Source: Scolanthus callimorphus (taxonomy: Eukaryota > Cnidaria > Anthozoa > Actiniaria > Edwardsiidae). From it: a stretch of DNA of 64,000 bases. Below are positions 37,101 to 47,433 of the stretch, piece by piece. The notes below the pieces were generated by a model. It had not been told where the DNA came from. It worked only from the letters and a program-made list of their open reading frames with translations, and searched no databases. Where the stretch lies: NCBI GenBank assembly GCA_033964015.1, contig CM066919.1, positions 6,228,101 through 6,292,100 of the forward strand, given 5' to 3'. Made by a program: the position numbers and the translations under genes. The stretch's first letter is position 1. Each line of letters begins with the position of its first letter.

Positions 37101-38064
37101 AAGGGAATAGTAAGTCCCACAAGTCTTGATTGACAGCAGTGAATTTTCTTGAGCGCCAGCCTAGAGCCAATCACTAGCGCTTTCCTTTTATGCAGCGGCG
37201 GGCGCACTCAAGCATGCGAAAAATGTTTTCATCGCATCTCATTATCTCCTTGTGAGTAATCTGTCGCTTGAACAATAGGCTTTCTGCCCCATTGGAACAC
37301 GAGACTAGGTGTGTGCTGCTACTCTTTGAGAAGCTGACCTTAAACCTGCAACTAAGTTCTATTCTGTATCCCTGTTCTAGGGAACTTACAAAATTTGCTA
37401 CCCTGCCAGTTTGTATGATCATTGCCGTTATTACACTTAGGGCCAATTTGTATTACATTTGGGGCCTTTATTACACTTAGGGCCATTTCTTATTACACTT
37501 GGGGCCTTTATTACACTTAGGGCCAGTTATTACATTTAGGGCTTCTACAGTCCACACTACAACGCCGAAAACGGTACCGAAAACGGATCAATCCGAAAAC
37601 GCTCTCCAGAGTGGAGCGATTTGAAAACGAAGCTGTTTGAAAACGCTGTTTTCTAGTGTGGACGGGTGAAAACGAAGCTATCTGAAAACGATGACGTCAC
37701 CACAGCAAATACGACCAATTTCGCGGGCCAATGAGCATGCCCACTGAATGCATAAGAGCGTTTTCGTACGAATACGCGTTGTAGTGTGGACGGGCGAAAA
37801 CGATACGAAAACGATAAGTGTGGACCCAATTTTTTTTGAAAGCGGAGCAAAAAGTATCCGTTTTCGTTTAAAAACGGTGTAGTGTGGACAGGGCCTAAGT
37901 CAACAAGCAACCAACGTGAACAAGTCACGAACAAGTCTAATAGTAAAGGTAGGTCGATGTTGAGATTCTCACTCTTAATGTTTCGATATTTTTGCGAGGG
38001 ATTCTTTCATGTATTATATTTCAGAACATGTCAATATACTATTTTCTTTCTTTTCTCCCTCGAG

Positions 38065-38211
38065 ATGAACTCTAAGTGCCTGATTGTTCTACTTCTTGTC
38101 TCGATGTTGACCGTTGATCAGTTTTCTGAATCCAACGCGTGGCGTCGTCGCCGCAGAAGACGCAAAAGCAAACTTACCGGGAAGAGGAGACCGCTAGTCT
38201 GGGGAATTTAG
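38065..38211 (+). CDS. secreted arginine-rich peptide gene, copy C
   Basis: The ATG is at the first base of exon 2, after an acceptor ending CCCTCGAG. The upstream intron is only 116 bp (37949-38064) against 758 and 937 in copies A and B. Residues 1-25 form the same signal peptide (ending SESNA). The mature part starts at Trp26 with seven arginines, then KSKLTGKRRPLVWGI and a stop: 48 codons in all. One base is missing relative to copy B inside the GAGGAAGAGG stretch, which replaces the glutamate run with this short basic tail. Copy A ends in the same frame. The 5' exon is split by the 34394-37898 insertion, so expression from its own TATA box would need splicing across 3.5 kb. Confidence 0.6.
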   Translation: MNSKCLIVLLLVSMLTVDQFSESNAWRRRRRRRKSKLTGKRRPLVWGI

Positions 38212-38218
38212 TCAATGA

Positions 38219-39925
38219 TGGTAGGAATTCTATAACATTTTGTTCATCCTAACGCTACATGGTTTCCTCCCGGGGTTGTCGAATCGCGTGCACGTTGAAT
38301 GAAGTTGAACGCCGTGTTGAATCATGTGTGATGAACCGTTCAACATTCGTAAAAACTGATCCGTAAAAATCGAGGTTCTCGCCGCGCAAAATGGCTCGCA
38401 TGTAGGCACAGACAGATTCTGCTCGGCAACTTTTTCAATTTTGAGCAACTTTTTCAATTCTGAGCAACTTTTTTCAACTATGAGCAACTTCTTTGCATTT
38501 CCGCTATTTCCTATTGAATTTTTACAACAAAATGGCAATTTGTGATACATTTGCCATTTCAAATCAAACACAGAATGAAAAATCTTGCTAAAAAGATAAT
38601 AAAAAAGTACTTTCTTCACCTTGGGTGCTCACTGCTCAGAGGTATCTTCAAGATATGGATGTCTCGTTGGGTATCACATTCCAAATATAGAGCAGAAGCA
38701 AAATGGCTGAAGACCCTATTCAATTTGCTAGAGAAAATGGGCTGAGGTGACATAACCTAAAAGTTAAAGTTTCTGATTATAAGTGTCAAACGTCCCAGGG
38801 TCAAACGGCCCTCATTCTGATTGGCCGTGGTGGCGCTCTGCTGCCACGCTAGACCAATCAGATCACGCGGATACCATTTTAGTGCGAGTTTGTAGCGGGA
38901 ATTCACTCGGTGAAAATTTTTCGGCGAGTTTTTCTAACTTTCTCTCGTTTCTTTATCGCCATGGAATTGGGAGAAACCCCGTATTTCACTCTCAGTAGCC
39001 AACACTCAGACTTGAACGTTGATCAGTTAGCTAAATGAACAAGCAAAAAACACAAAGAAAGCGACCGAGTGGGGAATAAGGAAGTTGAGAAATGATGCCA
39101 CAGGCACAAGCGAAACGTTGTCGTCGATTTTACCATCGTAAAACAAGACAAGTCATAAGTGAAATTCTACGGAAATTCTACGCCGAAGTTAAAACAGAGA
39201 AAGGGAAGCCTTGACGCCGAGTACTCTGACAGGAATTAAGCAGCGATTCATCGCCAAATCACACCGGTGAGCCGAAACCTCAACAACAACAAGTTTTAGT
39301 CTCATGTTCGAAGCGAAGGCGAACAAGTTGTTTACTAGAAAAAGAAAATATTGTGGAATCGAAACATAAACTCGCTATCAGTCTGGGAAACAGTACTTAA
39401 TTCGACAGCCACGGACAGAACACCGACGAAAAATGGAGGGCTCCGGAGATATTGGTTGAATTTCTTATCTGATTTTTGGTGTGCTTTCGTTTCGCGGGTC
39501 GAGGACGGGAGGGATGGCGAGAGCTGACTAGAAGTAAGCCTACAAAAAACAGTTAAAAACATTTGCCATGTTTTCATTTGTATTGCCTTTTGGGATTCTT
39601 ATTACCCTGCTAGCAGAGTAGATTTTTATGTGCTTTTAAAAGTTGTGATTCTGTGATTTTGTTTCATGTATTAACCTAAGTTTGTAATCTCAACGGGCGA
39701 AATAATTGTGAACGATATCTTAAAAAAAAAAGCTTACAGTATTCAATTCGGTTGGACGAACACTATCATACTTGTATATTTGGCCTTGTGTAGTGATGAT
39801 AATAACATGACTTTTCTCGGGCATATAGTTTCAAAAGTCATGTTATTGTCCTGTATTCTTCGACCTCTAGTGCCGGACGTCCGCGGAGTTCAACCTTGAG
39901 GTCAACACATTTCTTCTTTTTCTTT
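38219..39925. other. non-coding flank before the Ngaro element
   Basis: Contains the GAGCAACTTTTTCAAT series (38430-38500) shared with 48460-48540. Also present are a CCAATCAG site at 38852 and a hairpin at 39808-39847 (ATAACATGACTTTT and its mirror). At 38703 a well-placed ATG (GCAAAATGGCTGAAGACC) opens a 44-nt frame to a GAG/GTGACA donor. It could be a lone first exon, but nothing downstream supports it. Confidence 0.5.
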
Positions 39926-40097
39926 TTTAAATGCAGATAAAATGAGAATAATTTTATCGGAGTTAAACCGAGTCGACCGCGCGCTCCTGGGATCTGCCCC
40001 TGCAGGGGCTTGGGGACTCCCCCTCACATCGGGCGCCTTGGCCGGTTGCACTTCCAGTTCAGCTAGAAACTCGTGCTTGCCGCCAGAAAGGTGTTTT
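39926..40097 (+). repeat. Ngaro split repeat A1
   Basis: 172 bases, identical by eye to A2 at 47180-47351. It starts TTTAAATGCAGATAAAATGA and ends CAGAAAGGTGTTTT. It should carry the promoter, as the left end of the genomic RNA. Confidence 0.92.
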
Positions 40098-40133
40098 TAA
40101 AGTCAAAATTAGTGGTTATTTTGGCGTGGTTCA

Positions 40134-41212
40134 ATGTCTGAAACGTCTGAAGTCGAGGGAGTGGGTCGTCGAGTTCCCCCTTGTCACCGGAAATTGTTTC
40201 AGCAATCCAGAAGGCGGTGGAAAGTGCTTTGAAAGCAACGTCGCCGAGTCAAGCCAGTCAACAACAACCCGGCACGTTCAGTTTTACACAGACCTTGCCA
40301 GTTGTTCCAGCGTTACCTGTGGCTGCTGGCCCCTCGAGTTCGCAGATGGGATCATTGGATCAGGCTCCTCCGCCGACGGCGACAGGTAGGTCGGCAGTAC
40401 CGGCTTTTGTACGATCTTTCGGGGCTCAATCCCGGCCTTTGACCGCTCCTAGTGTCTCTTCGACAAGAGCAAGCAGCTTCGCGAATCCGACGATGTCGTC
40501 TTTGTATGAATCGTATGGTCAGGCCGCCGGTCAGCTGGCGGCTCCAGTTTTCCACCAACCTTTTATTGTGGGCCCGGGGTACTCCCCGATTCCGGCCAAA
40601 CTCGTGGGGCAGATTGTGGCGAATAAGTATGTTGATCTCGCCGAGCTTTTGCCTGCGAACATGGCGCCTCTTTCCGAGCCTGATCCCCAGTTACTGCTCG
40701 ACGGCCGTCTCGTTTTGACTTCCCCGCGCCCAAAAAAGCCTAAGCACCGTTTGGAGGATATTGTATCGTGGGGTGAAGCTTTTACGTTATACATGGCGGC
40801 TGTAACGGCCTATTATCCTAGCCGCTGGCGCGATTTGCTGCAGTATAAACTGTTGATCGTGCGAACCTATCGGCAGTTTGGCGGAAAAGCCTGGTTAGAG
40901 TACGACAAGGCTTTTCGTGAACAGGCAGAGGCAACTTGCAACACCAACTGGGCATTGTTGGACCCCCAGCTGTTTAATTTTCACACCGCTGGATCCTCGG
41001 TGGCACGTGCATCCACCCAAAAAGTGTGCACCTCTTGGAACCAGGGATTTTGCAGATCTCCCAATTTTCCAGCGTGTAATTTCGCCCATCGGTGCGGGAT
41101 GTGTGCGGGCTCTCACCCCCAGATCGAGTGCGCGCGTCGCCGCGATCTTCACAAGCCCAAGAGGGAGCCTTCCCCTCCCCAAAGCGCGGGAAGCAAGCGT
41201 CGCAAGCGTTGA
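40134..41212 (+). CDS. Ngaro ORF1, Gag-like, one frameshift near the start
   Basis: A frame of 343 codons is open from 40181 but begins at a TTG. The likely ATG at 40134 is in another frame, and a single missing C in the C run 40176-40180 would account for this. The N-terminal half is rich in Ser, Gln and Ala (about residues 1-130) and probably disordered. A helical middle follows, and the carboxyl end carries a Cys/His cluster (residues about 282-316): CTSWNQGFC, CNFAHRCGMC, and HPQIEC. This cluster is common in Gag-like proteins of DIRS and Ngaro elements and should bind RNA. A basic tail, GSKRRKR, could be a nuclear localisation signal. Confidence 0.8.
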
Positions 41213-42106
41213 TCGGGCAGTCGGACCTTGTGGCTTGAACTGGTTTATCTAACCTGTATCTTACAATACAGTTATGGTTGTTATCGTTACTAGTAGGTGG
41301 TTTGTGTAGGAACTTTCGCCTCTTCAGTTGTCGGTCGGGTGGCTACACTCGATGGCCGGGTCGGACTTCGGCGGTCTGGCGGACTCTGGCGGAGGGGGTC
41401 TGCCGGGGTCGCTTGACCGGGGAGGTCTGGCGCGGTTGGTCAGTGCATTCACTCCAGATTATATTAATAGATTGCATTATATTATACGCTTTGGGCTAGG
41501 CACCCCCTGTATGTCGTCCTTCTTGCAGACAGACTTTATTGGCACTTTGTAATAAGATTACATCAGTGTGAGTCCTGTATTTATTATTTTACATTATTAC
41601 AAACATCGGCATCAGTCTGGCCAAGACGGAACGCGTCGAATAATATTTGTTTGGCGTTTCAAGGCGACGGCCCCCTATGTCATCAGGGGGTCCTCCCATA
41701 GTTCCAGTTGCCTCTTCCTAAAACAAATTCTGGGAAGAGGCGCATTGGATATAGGGGAGCCTATATATGAAACGGGTTACCTGAGGAAGTACGCAAATGC
41801 GGAACATTAACTGCATTTAATTCTAAATTAGATAAGCTACCTCCCGTTTCTCTCGAGTATCTGGGGGGATTGTACTGAGTTTTTAAACCCGGGTGAAACT
41901 TGTAGGGTGGATCTCGTAGTCGTCTTGGCATCAACTAGTCTGCTGTAAAGCGTAGAGTTTATACTAGGTTGTCTGTTCCATCGGTACGGTAATCTGTATG
42001 GGTGGAACTTCGACACTAGCCCTAGGGCTCGCCAGTTGGTGGACAGTTTCTCCCGTCCGGTACGGCAATTACTCCGCAAGTGCGAGGACTACGACTAGTC
42101 CTCCGC
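41213..42106. other. Ngaro spacer between ORF1 and the minisatellite
   Basis: GC-rich, with short inverted words (TTGCCTCTTCC and GGAAGAGGCGC near 41708-41744). No conserved frame. It may hold the splice donor discussed for the RT ORF, but I cannot assign one. Confidence 0.55.
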
Positions 42107-44185
42107 TACCCGTCTCCGCGGTACGGTAATCGGTTTGTGTGGGTCTTCGCCTAGTTCCGTGGTACACGAGGGGTGGGTACGGGTTTACCCGTCCCCTCGG
42201 TACGGTAAATGATATGCGTGGGGCCTCCGACTAGTCCCGTGGTATACGAGTGGCTGGTACGGGTTTACATATCAAGATAGTAGTGTCGCCTTTCTAGGGA
42301 TTGACCGGGCCTCCTGTGGTATCTTGTCTACCTTGTTGCCAGGCTCTTGACCGTGAACAACACAGTGGAAAATGCTCATTGCATCTTTCCTCGAGTATAT
42401 TTGAGTTTTAGTTGAGTTTTAAGCTTTCTAAGCCAATAGAAGGAATTTGGAGAATATCGTCACTTTTTCAAGGGAACTATCTTGATATGCCCGTCCCCTC
42501 GGTACGGTAATTGGTATGCGTGGGGGGCTCTGCTTAGTCCCGTGGTACACGAGTGGTTGGTACGGGTTTACCCGTCCCCTCGGTACGGTAATTGATATGC
42601 GTGGGGCCCCGACTAGTCCCGTGGTACACGAGTGGTTGGTACGGGTTTACCCGTCCCCTCGGTACGGTAATTGGTGTGCGTGGGGGCTCTGCTTAGTTCC
42701 GTGCTACATGAGTGGTTGGTACGGGTTTACCCGTCCCCTCGGTACCGTAATTGGTATGCGTGGGGTCCCGACTATACTCCCGTGGTATACGAGTGGTGGT
42801 ACGGGTTTACCCGTCCCCTCGGTACGGTAATTGGTATGCGTGGGGGCTCCGACTAGTCCCGTGGTACACGAGTGGTTGGTACGGGTTTACCCGTCCCCTC
42901 GGTACGGTAATTGGTATGCGTGGGGGCTCCGACGAGTCCCGTGGTACACGAGTGGTTGGTACGGTTTACCCGTCCCCTCGGTACGGTATTTGGTATGCGT
43001 GGGGGCTCCGACTAGTCCCGTGGTACACGAGTGGTTGGTACGGGTTTACCCGTCCCCTCGGTACGGTAATTGGTATGCGTGGGGACTGCGACTAGTCCCG
43101 TGGTACACGAGTGGTTGGTACGGGTTTACCCGTCCCCTCGGTACGGTAATTGATATGCGTGGGGGCTCCGACTAGTCCCGTGGTACACGAGGGGTTGGTA
43201 CGGGTTTACCCGTCCCCTCGGTACGGTAATTAATATGCGTGGGGGCTTTGCTTAGTACGGCGGTACATGAGTGGTCGGTACGGGTTTACCCGTCCCCTCG
43301 GTACGGTCATTAGTATGCGTGGGGGCTCCAACTAGTCCCGTGGTACACGAGTGGGCGGTACGGGTTACCCGTCGCTTCGGTACGGTAATCGATATGCGCG
43401 GGGGCTTCACATAGTACACGAGTGGTTGGCACGAGTTAACTCGTCCCCTCGGTATGATAATCGACAGACATGTACGGTATTCGGTGTACACGGGGGTTTC
43501 GCTTCGTCCCGTGGCTCACGAGTGGTTGGTACGGGCTTACCCGTCCCCTCGGTATGGTAATCGATATGCTTGGGGGCTCCGCCTAGTCCCGCGGAACACG
43601 AGTGATTGGTAAGGGTTTACCCGTCCCCTCGGTACGGTAATTGATATGCGTGGGGGCTCCGACTAGTCCCGTGGTACTCGAGTGGTTGGTACGGGTTTAC
43701 CCGTCCCCTCGGTACGGAATTGATATGCGTGGGGGATCCGACGAGTCCCGTGGTACTCGAGGGGTTGGTACGGGTTTACCCGTCCCCTCGGTACGGTAAT
43801 TGATATGCGTGGGGGCCCCGACTAGTCCCGTGGTACACGAGGGGTTGGTACGGGTTTACCCGTCCCCTCGGTACGGTAATTAGTATGCGTGGGGGCTCCA
43901 ACTAGTCCCGTGGTACACGAGTGGGCGGTACGGGTTACCCGTCGCTTCGGTACGGTAATCGATATGCGTGGGGGCTTCACTTAGTCCGGTGGTACACGAG
44001 TGGTTGGCACGAGTTAACTCGTCCCCTCGGTATGGTAATCGACAGACATGTACGGTATTCGGTGTGCACGGGGGTTTCGCTTCGTCCCGTGGCTCACGAG
44101 TGGTGGGTACGGTTTACCCGTCCCCTCGGTATGGTAATTGATATGCTTGGGGGCTCCGACTAATCCCGCGGAACACGAGGGACAA
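42107..44185. repeat. 80-bp minisatellite, about 24 units
   Basis: The unit contains CCCGTCCCCTCGGTACGGTA and CTAGTCCCGTGGTACACGAG. Most copies are exactly 80 bases apart (for example 42501, 42581, 42661, 42741, 42821, 42901). ACGGGT-TT-ACCCGT in each unit can form a short hairpin. A higher-order block recurs: 43299-43620 resembles 43869-44185, including CATGTACGGTATTCGGTGT. Since 80 is not a multiple of 3, the open frames drift through all three phases, so it does not look coding. It lies inside the Ngaro element. Confidence 0.9.
42268..42489. mobile_element. 222-bp insertion with 13-bp inverted ends
   Basis: CATATCAAGATAG (42268-42280) and CTATCTTGATATG (42477-42489) are perfect mirrors. 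The flanks GGGTTTA and CCCGT rejoin to give exactly the minisatellite consensus GGGTTTACCCGT. The insertion is therefore precise, with no target duplication. The interior is non-repetitive and unlike the minisatellite. Confidence 0.8.
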
Positions 44186-44369
44186 TCGGCCTAGGTCGTC
44201 AGCATAGTACTGGGGTTTTGAGGGGGTGGTATGGATCACCCGTATGGGTCCTTAATAGTTCCGTGGCGAACGAGTGGGCTGGTACGGGTTACCCGTTCCC
44301 TCCTCAAGGGATTCGCTAGGTGTGGGGGCTGAGGATTTTCCCGGGTTGGCGAGGGGTGGCGGTGTTTAG

Positions 44370-46024
44370 GCTGGTGCTGATGCGCGGGAGGCTAATGGTA
44401 ACTGCTTTCTTTCAGTTCATCTTCCCCCAGTTACCGCCGTTACACCATTGAAGGTAGGAAGGTTTGCGTCGGAACTTAGAGGTCACCCGGACCAACAAAA
44501 AGTGGCCTATGTGTTGGAGGGCATTCGCAATGGGTTTAAACTTGGCTTCGACGGCGTTCCCACTCTGCGATCGGCTAGGCGCAACAAGTCTTCGGCGTTC
44601 GATAATGCGCAGGTGGTGGATGAATACCTGGCCAACGAAGTATCTTTGGGCAGGGTCGCGGGACCATTCTCTGTCCCCCCGATCCCTAATCTTCATGTCA
44701 GTAAGTTCGGGTGATTCCCAAACCCGGTCAGCCCGGGAAATGGCGCCTTATAGTGGACCTGTCGGATCCGAAGGGGTCTAGTGTTAACGACGGGATTGAG
44801 GGCGAGGAATTTTCCCTCCAATATATCCGAGTCGACGACGTGATTAGGATGGTCGGTGAGCTCGGGCCGAGCGCGGTGATGGCTAAATTCGACGTACAGT
44901 CGGCTTACCGGAACGTACCTATTCACCCGAACGACAGAGCTCTCTTGGGCATGAGGTGGCGCAATTGGTACTACGTTGATTTAGCGCTCCCCTTTGGTTT
45001 GCGGTCGGCGCCATTCATATTCAATTGTATAGCCTCCATGGTGGAATGGATCTTAGTGCATAACTATGGTGTTCACAATATTTTGCATTACCTCGATGAT
45101 TTTATTCTGGCCGGTCCACCCGGATTGACGAGTTGTGCACGCGATTTGTCGGTGGCCCTCCAGTTGTGCACAGACCTGGGTCTACCTCTCCATCCCGGTA
45201 AAATCGAGGGCCCGTCGACCACGTTAACGGTATTGGGAATCGAGCTAGATTCAGTAGCGCAAGTGGCACGTCTTCCGGCTTCTAAACTGACGAAGGTGCG
45301 TTCCCTCGTCGACGAATGGTACAAGTTAGAGTGGTGCACCAGGCGTGATCTGCAGTCCCTCATAGGCCACCTACACCACGCGGCTAAAGTAATATGGCCA
45401 GGTCGTTCATTCATTCGCCGTATGATTAATCTGCTATGCTGCTTCCGGAATGACGAGCATCCAATTCGCATCAACAGGGAGTTCCGTCTTGACCTGGAAT
45501 GGTGGCACCAGTTCCTTGAGTCGTGGAATGGGGTTAGTTTTTGGTTGTACCCCGGTATGGCAGCGACCCCAACGATAGAAGTCACTTCGGACGCCGCGGG
45601 TTCTCTCGGGTACGGGGCCTTGAGTGGCCGGGAATGGTTCAACGGCCTCTGGTTTGCATCCCAGCAAGAGCAATCCATAGCTTACAAAGAGCTGTTTCCT
45701 ATTGCGATTGCGGCGCATGTTTGGGGACCCAACTGGCGCAAGGGCCATATCCTCTTCCGTTCGGACAACGAAGCTGTGGTGTCTATCGTTAACTCTAGGA
45801 CTTCCAAAGTACCGTGCATCATGCGTCTCGTGCGCAGCATGCTGATGGCTTCCGCTAAATTTGGTTTTACTTTTTCTTCTGTGCACGTTCCGGGGGTTAA
45901 AAATCCAATTGCTGACGCTCTTTCGCGCTTTCATTGGCAGGTTTTTCATCGTTTGGCTCCATGGGCTCACCCGTCCCCGACTCCTCTCCCACAACGGCTC
46001 TTGGAGATTCTCACGCCACCTTAG
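44370..46024 (+). CDS. Ngaro reverse transcriptase / RNase H, one frameshift
   Basis: The frame opens after a stop at 44367, without an in-frame ATG. The N-terminal domain (44433-44714: TPLKVGRFASELRGHPD ... PIPNLHVSKFG) joins the rest only if one G is restored near 44708-44711. From there 437 codons are open. RT motifs: KFDVQSAYRNVPI (motif A), LPFGLRSAPF (B), HYLDDFILAG (C, catalytic Asp pair at 45095-45100), and GLPLHPGKIEG (D). RNase H follows: TSDAAGSLGYGAL (first Asp at 45590), KELFPIAIAA, FRSDNEAVVSI and NPIADALSRF. A likely acceptor, CTTTCTTTCAG, lies at 44405-44415. The end overlaps the recombinase ORF by about 90 bases in another frame. Confidence 0.88.
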
Positions 46025-46969
46025 ACCGTAAGTGCAGGGGCTATCTCGTGGAGGGTTTGGCACCGTCCACGCGCCGGTCCTACTCGTCAGCCCAACGCAA
46101 GTTTATAGCGTTCTGCGCCCAGGGTGGTACTCTCAATCCGGATACCGGATCTCCGTGCCCTGCCGATGAGTGGACGCTCTGTCTTTTCGCGAGTCACTTG
46201 GCGGATTTCATCCAACCTGCGTCTATTAAGGTGTACTTGTCGGCGGTCCGGGCGCTCCATATAGAACAAGGATTCCCCGATCCGTTGTCCGGTTGCCTCC
46301 GGCTTGAGAGAGTCGTGCGGGGCATAAAACGTGTCAAAGGAGTCAAGACGACTCAAGATTACCGATTACTAGTCACTTGATGTTCGTTATTTACAGTCAG
46401 CTCGACACTGCTTTACCGGACCACCGTATGTTTTGGGCAGCTTGCTGCCTCGCATATTTCGGTTTTTACCGTTCTGCGGAGTTTACGGTGGATAGTTTAA
46501 CCCAGTTTTCATCTGCAAGACATCTCCAGCCGCAGGACATCACACTTGACTCGGTTTCGGAGCCGAATTGCCTTCGCGTTTGCATTAAAGCGTCTAAGAC
46601 GGACCCCTTCCGGAAAGGTACCTTCATTTCATCGGCCGTGCACGGCCACCACTATGTGCGGTACAGGCGATGCTGGACTATTTACCACTTCGTGGGGGGC
46701 TGGCAGGCCCATTGTTCCTATTTCAGTCGGGGCGCCCCTTATCACGCGCGTTACTAACATCGTGGTTGCGGGAAATATTGGCGGCCGCCAATGTTCCGGG
46801 GAATTACGCGAGCCATAGTTTTCGCATCGGCGCCGCGACGGTCGCCGCCTCGAACGGCATCCCCGACCACATGATCCAGACTCTGGGGCGCTGGTCAAGT
46901 AATGCCTACACGGGTTACATTCGCACTCCTGTATCAGCTCTAGCAGCTGCTTCGGCCCAGTTAGCCTAA
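45934..46969 (+). CDS. Ngaro tyrosine recombinase, two frameshifts
   Basis: Three frames cover one protein. 45934-46377 holds the N-terminal SAM-like DNA-binding domain (GLAPSTRRSYSSAQRKF, SHLADFI, IKVYLSAVRALH). 46380-46630 holds WAACCLAYFGFYRSAEFT, whose Arg is the first catalytic residue, and KASKTDPFRKG. 46631-46969 holds the catalytic end: HSFR (His 46814, Arg 46823), LGRWSS, and AYTGYIRTP with the nucleophilic Tyr probably at 46916. Each switch needs one added base (about 46378 and 46630). This enzyme integrates the circular DNA copy by site-specific recombination. The stop at 46967 overlaps an AATAAA. Confidence 0.87.
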
Positions 46970-46973
46970 TAAA
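46968..46973 (+). terminator. poly(A) signal overlapping the recombinase stop
   Basis: AATAAA shares bases with the TAA stop. It lies about 100 bases before B1. Ngaro RNA must extend into the A2/B2 repeats to be copied fully, so this signal may be bypassed. Confidence 0.5.
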
Positions 46974-47072
46974 GTGGAGCTTATGTCTGATGTTCTCGTG
47001 GTGCTTGTTGGTTGGTTGGGGTGGAGGTCCCATGGTAATCGGCCCACAGTCCCTCCTTTTCAAGCACCGTTT

Positions 47073-47185
47073 GGCGGGGAGCTGTGGCCCGGTTGCCATG
47101 GTTTCTCGGGTAGCGCTTGCTTGGAGGGTGTACCTTGCAAGCGCTCCAGTACCTACCCCAACTTATCTGAGACGATGAGTTTAAA
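47073..47185 (+). repeat. Ngaro split repeat B1
   Basis: 113 bases, GGCGGGGAGCTGTGGCCCGG to GAGTTTAAA, identical by eye to B2. It overlaps A2 by the six bases TTTAAA. Confidence 0.92.
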
Positions 47186-47351
47186 TGCAGATAAAATGAG
47201 AATAATTTTATCGGAGTTAAACCGAGTCGACCGCGCGCTCCTGGGATCTGCCCCTGCAGGGGCTTGGGGACTCCCCCTCACATCGGGCGCCTTGGCCGGT
47301 TGCACTTCCAGTTCAGCTAGAAACTCGTGCTTGCCGCCAGAAAGGTGTTTT
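47180..47351 (+). repeat. Ngaro split repeat A2
   Basis: 172 bases identical by eye to A1 (39926-40097). The unique stretch 47352-47433 between A2 and B2 contains a strong donor-like AG/GTAAGTAT at 47380. Confidence 0.92.
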
Positions 47352-47433
47352 CCCTCCCACCCACCGCTAGAGTGGGTCTAGGTAAGTATAATTCCACTGA
47401 GTCACTTCTCAGTGTGACGGGTACACCTGTGTG

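Larger units (their letters stand above)
34473..37549. mobile_element. 3077-bp TG...CA element with iterated ends
   Basis: It starts TGTAGAAGCCCTAAATGTAA and ends with the exact mirror. GTCCA is duplicated at 34468-34472 and 37550-37554. Each end has about five to seven copies of GGCCC(T/C)AAGTGTAATAA, inverted between ends. The core contains two G-capped foldback elements and one Harbinger-like MITE and has no recognisable transposase. The superfamily is uncertain. Confidence 0.8.
34394..37898. mobile_element. GACCCCGTCCACACTAC-family element split by nested insertion
   Basis: The left end TTAGGAAGACCCCGTCCACA and the right end (TGTGGACAGGGCCTAA) belong to the family of 14654-14859. GTCAACAAGCA flanks it at 34376-34386 and 37899-37909, with seven extra bases on the left. 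The inner arms (ACGGATACTTTTTGCTCCG) are present on both sides. It splits the non-coding exon of peptide gene C. A 3077-bp element lies within it. Confidence 0.72.

Noticed and set aside
42516..44163. Series of repetitive open frames with a Trp/Tyr/Gly/Arg-rich repeat
   Set aside because: They come from the 80-bp minisatellite read in drifting frames. The period is not a multiple of three, so no single protein repeat is maintained.
45088..46063. Minus-strand open frames of about 200 codons
   Set aside because: They lie antisense to the RT and recombinase ORFs, whose plus-strand motifs are unmistakable.
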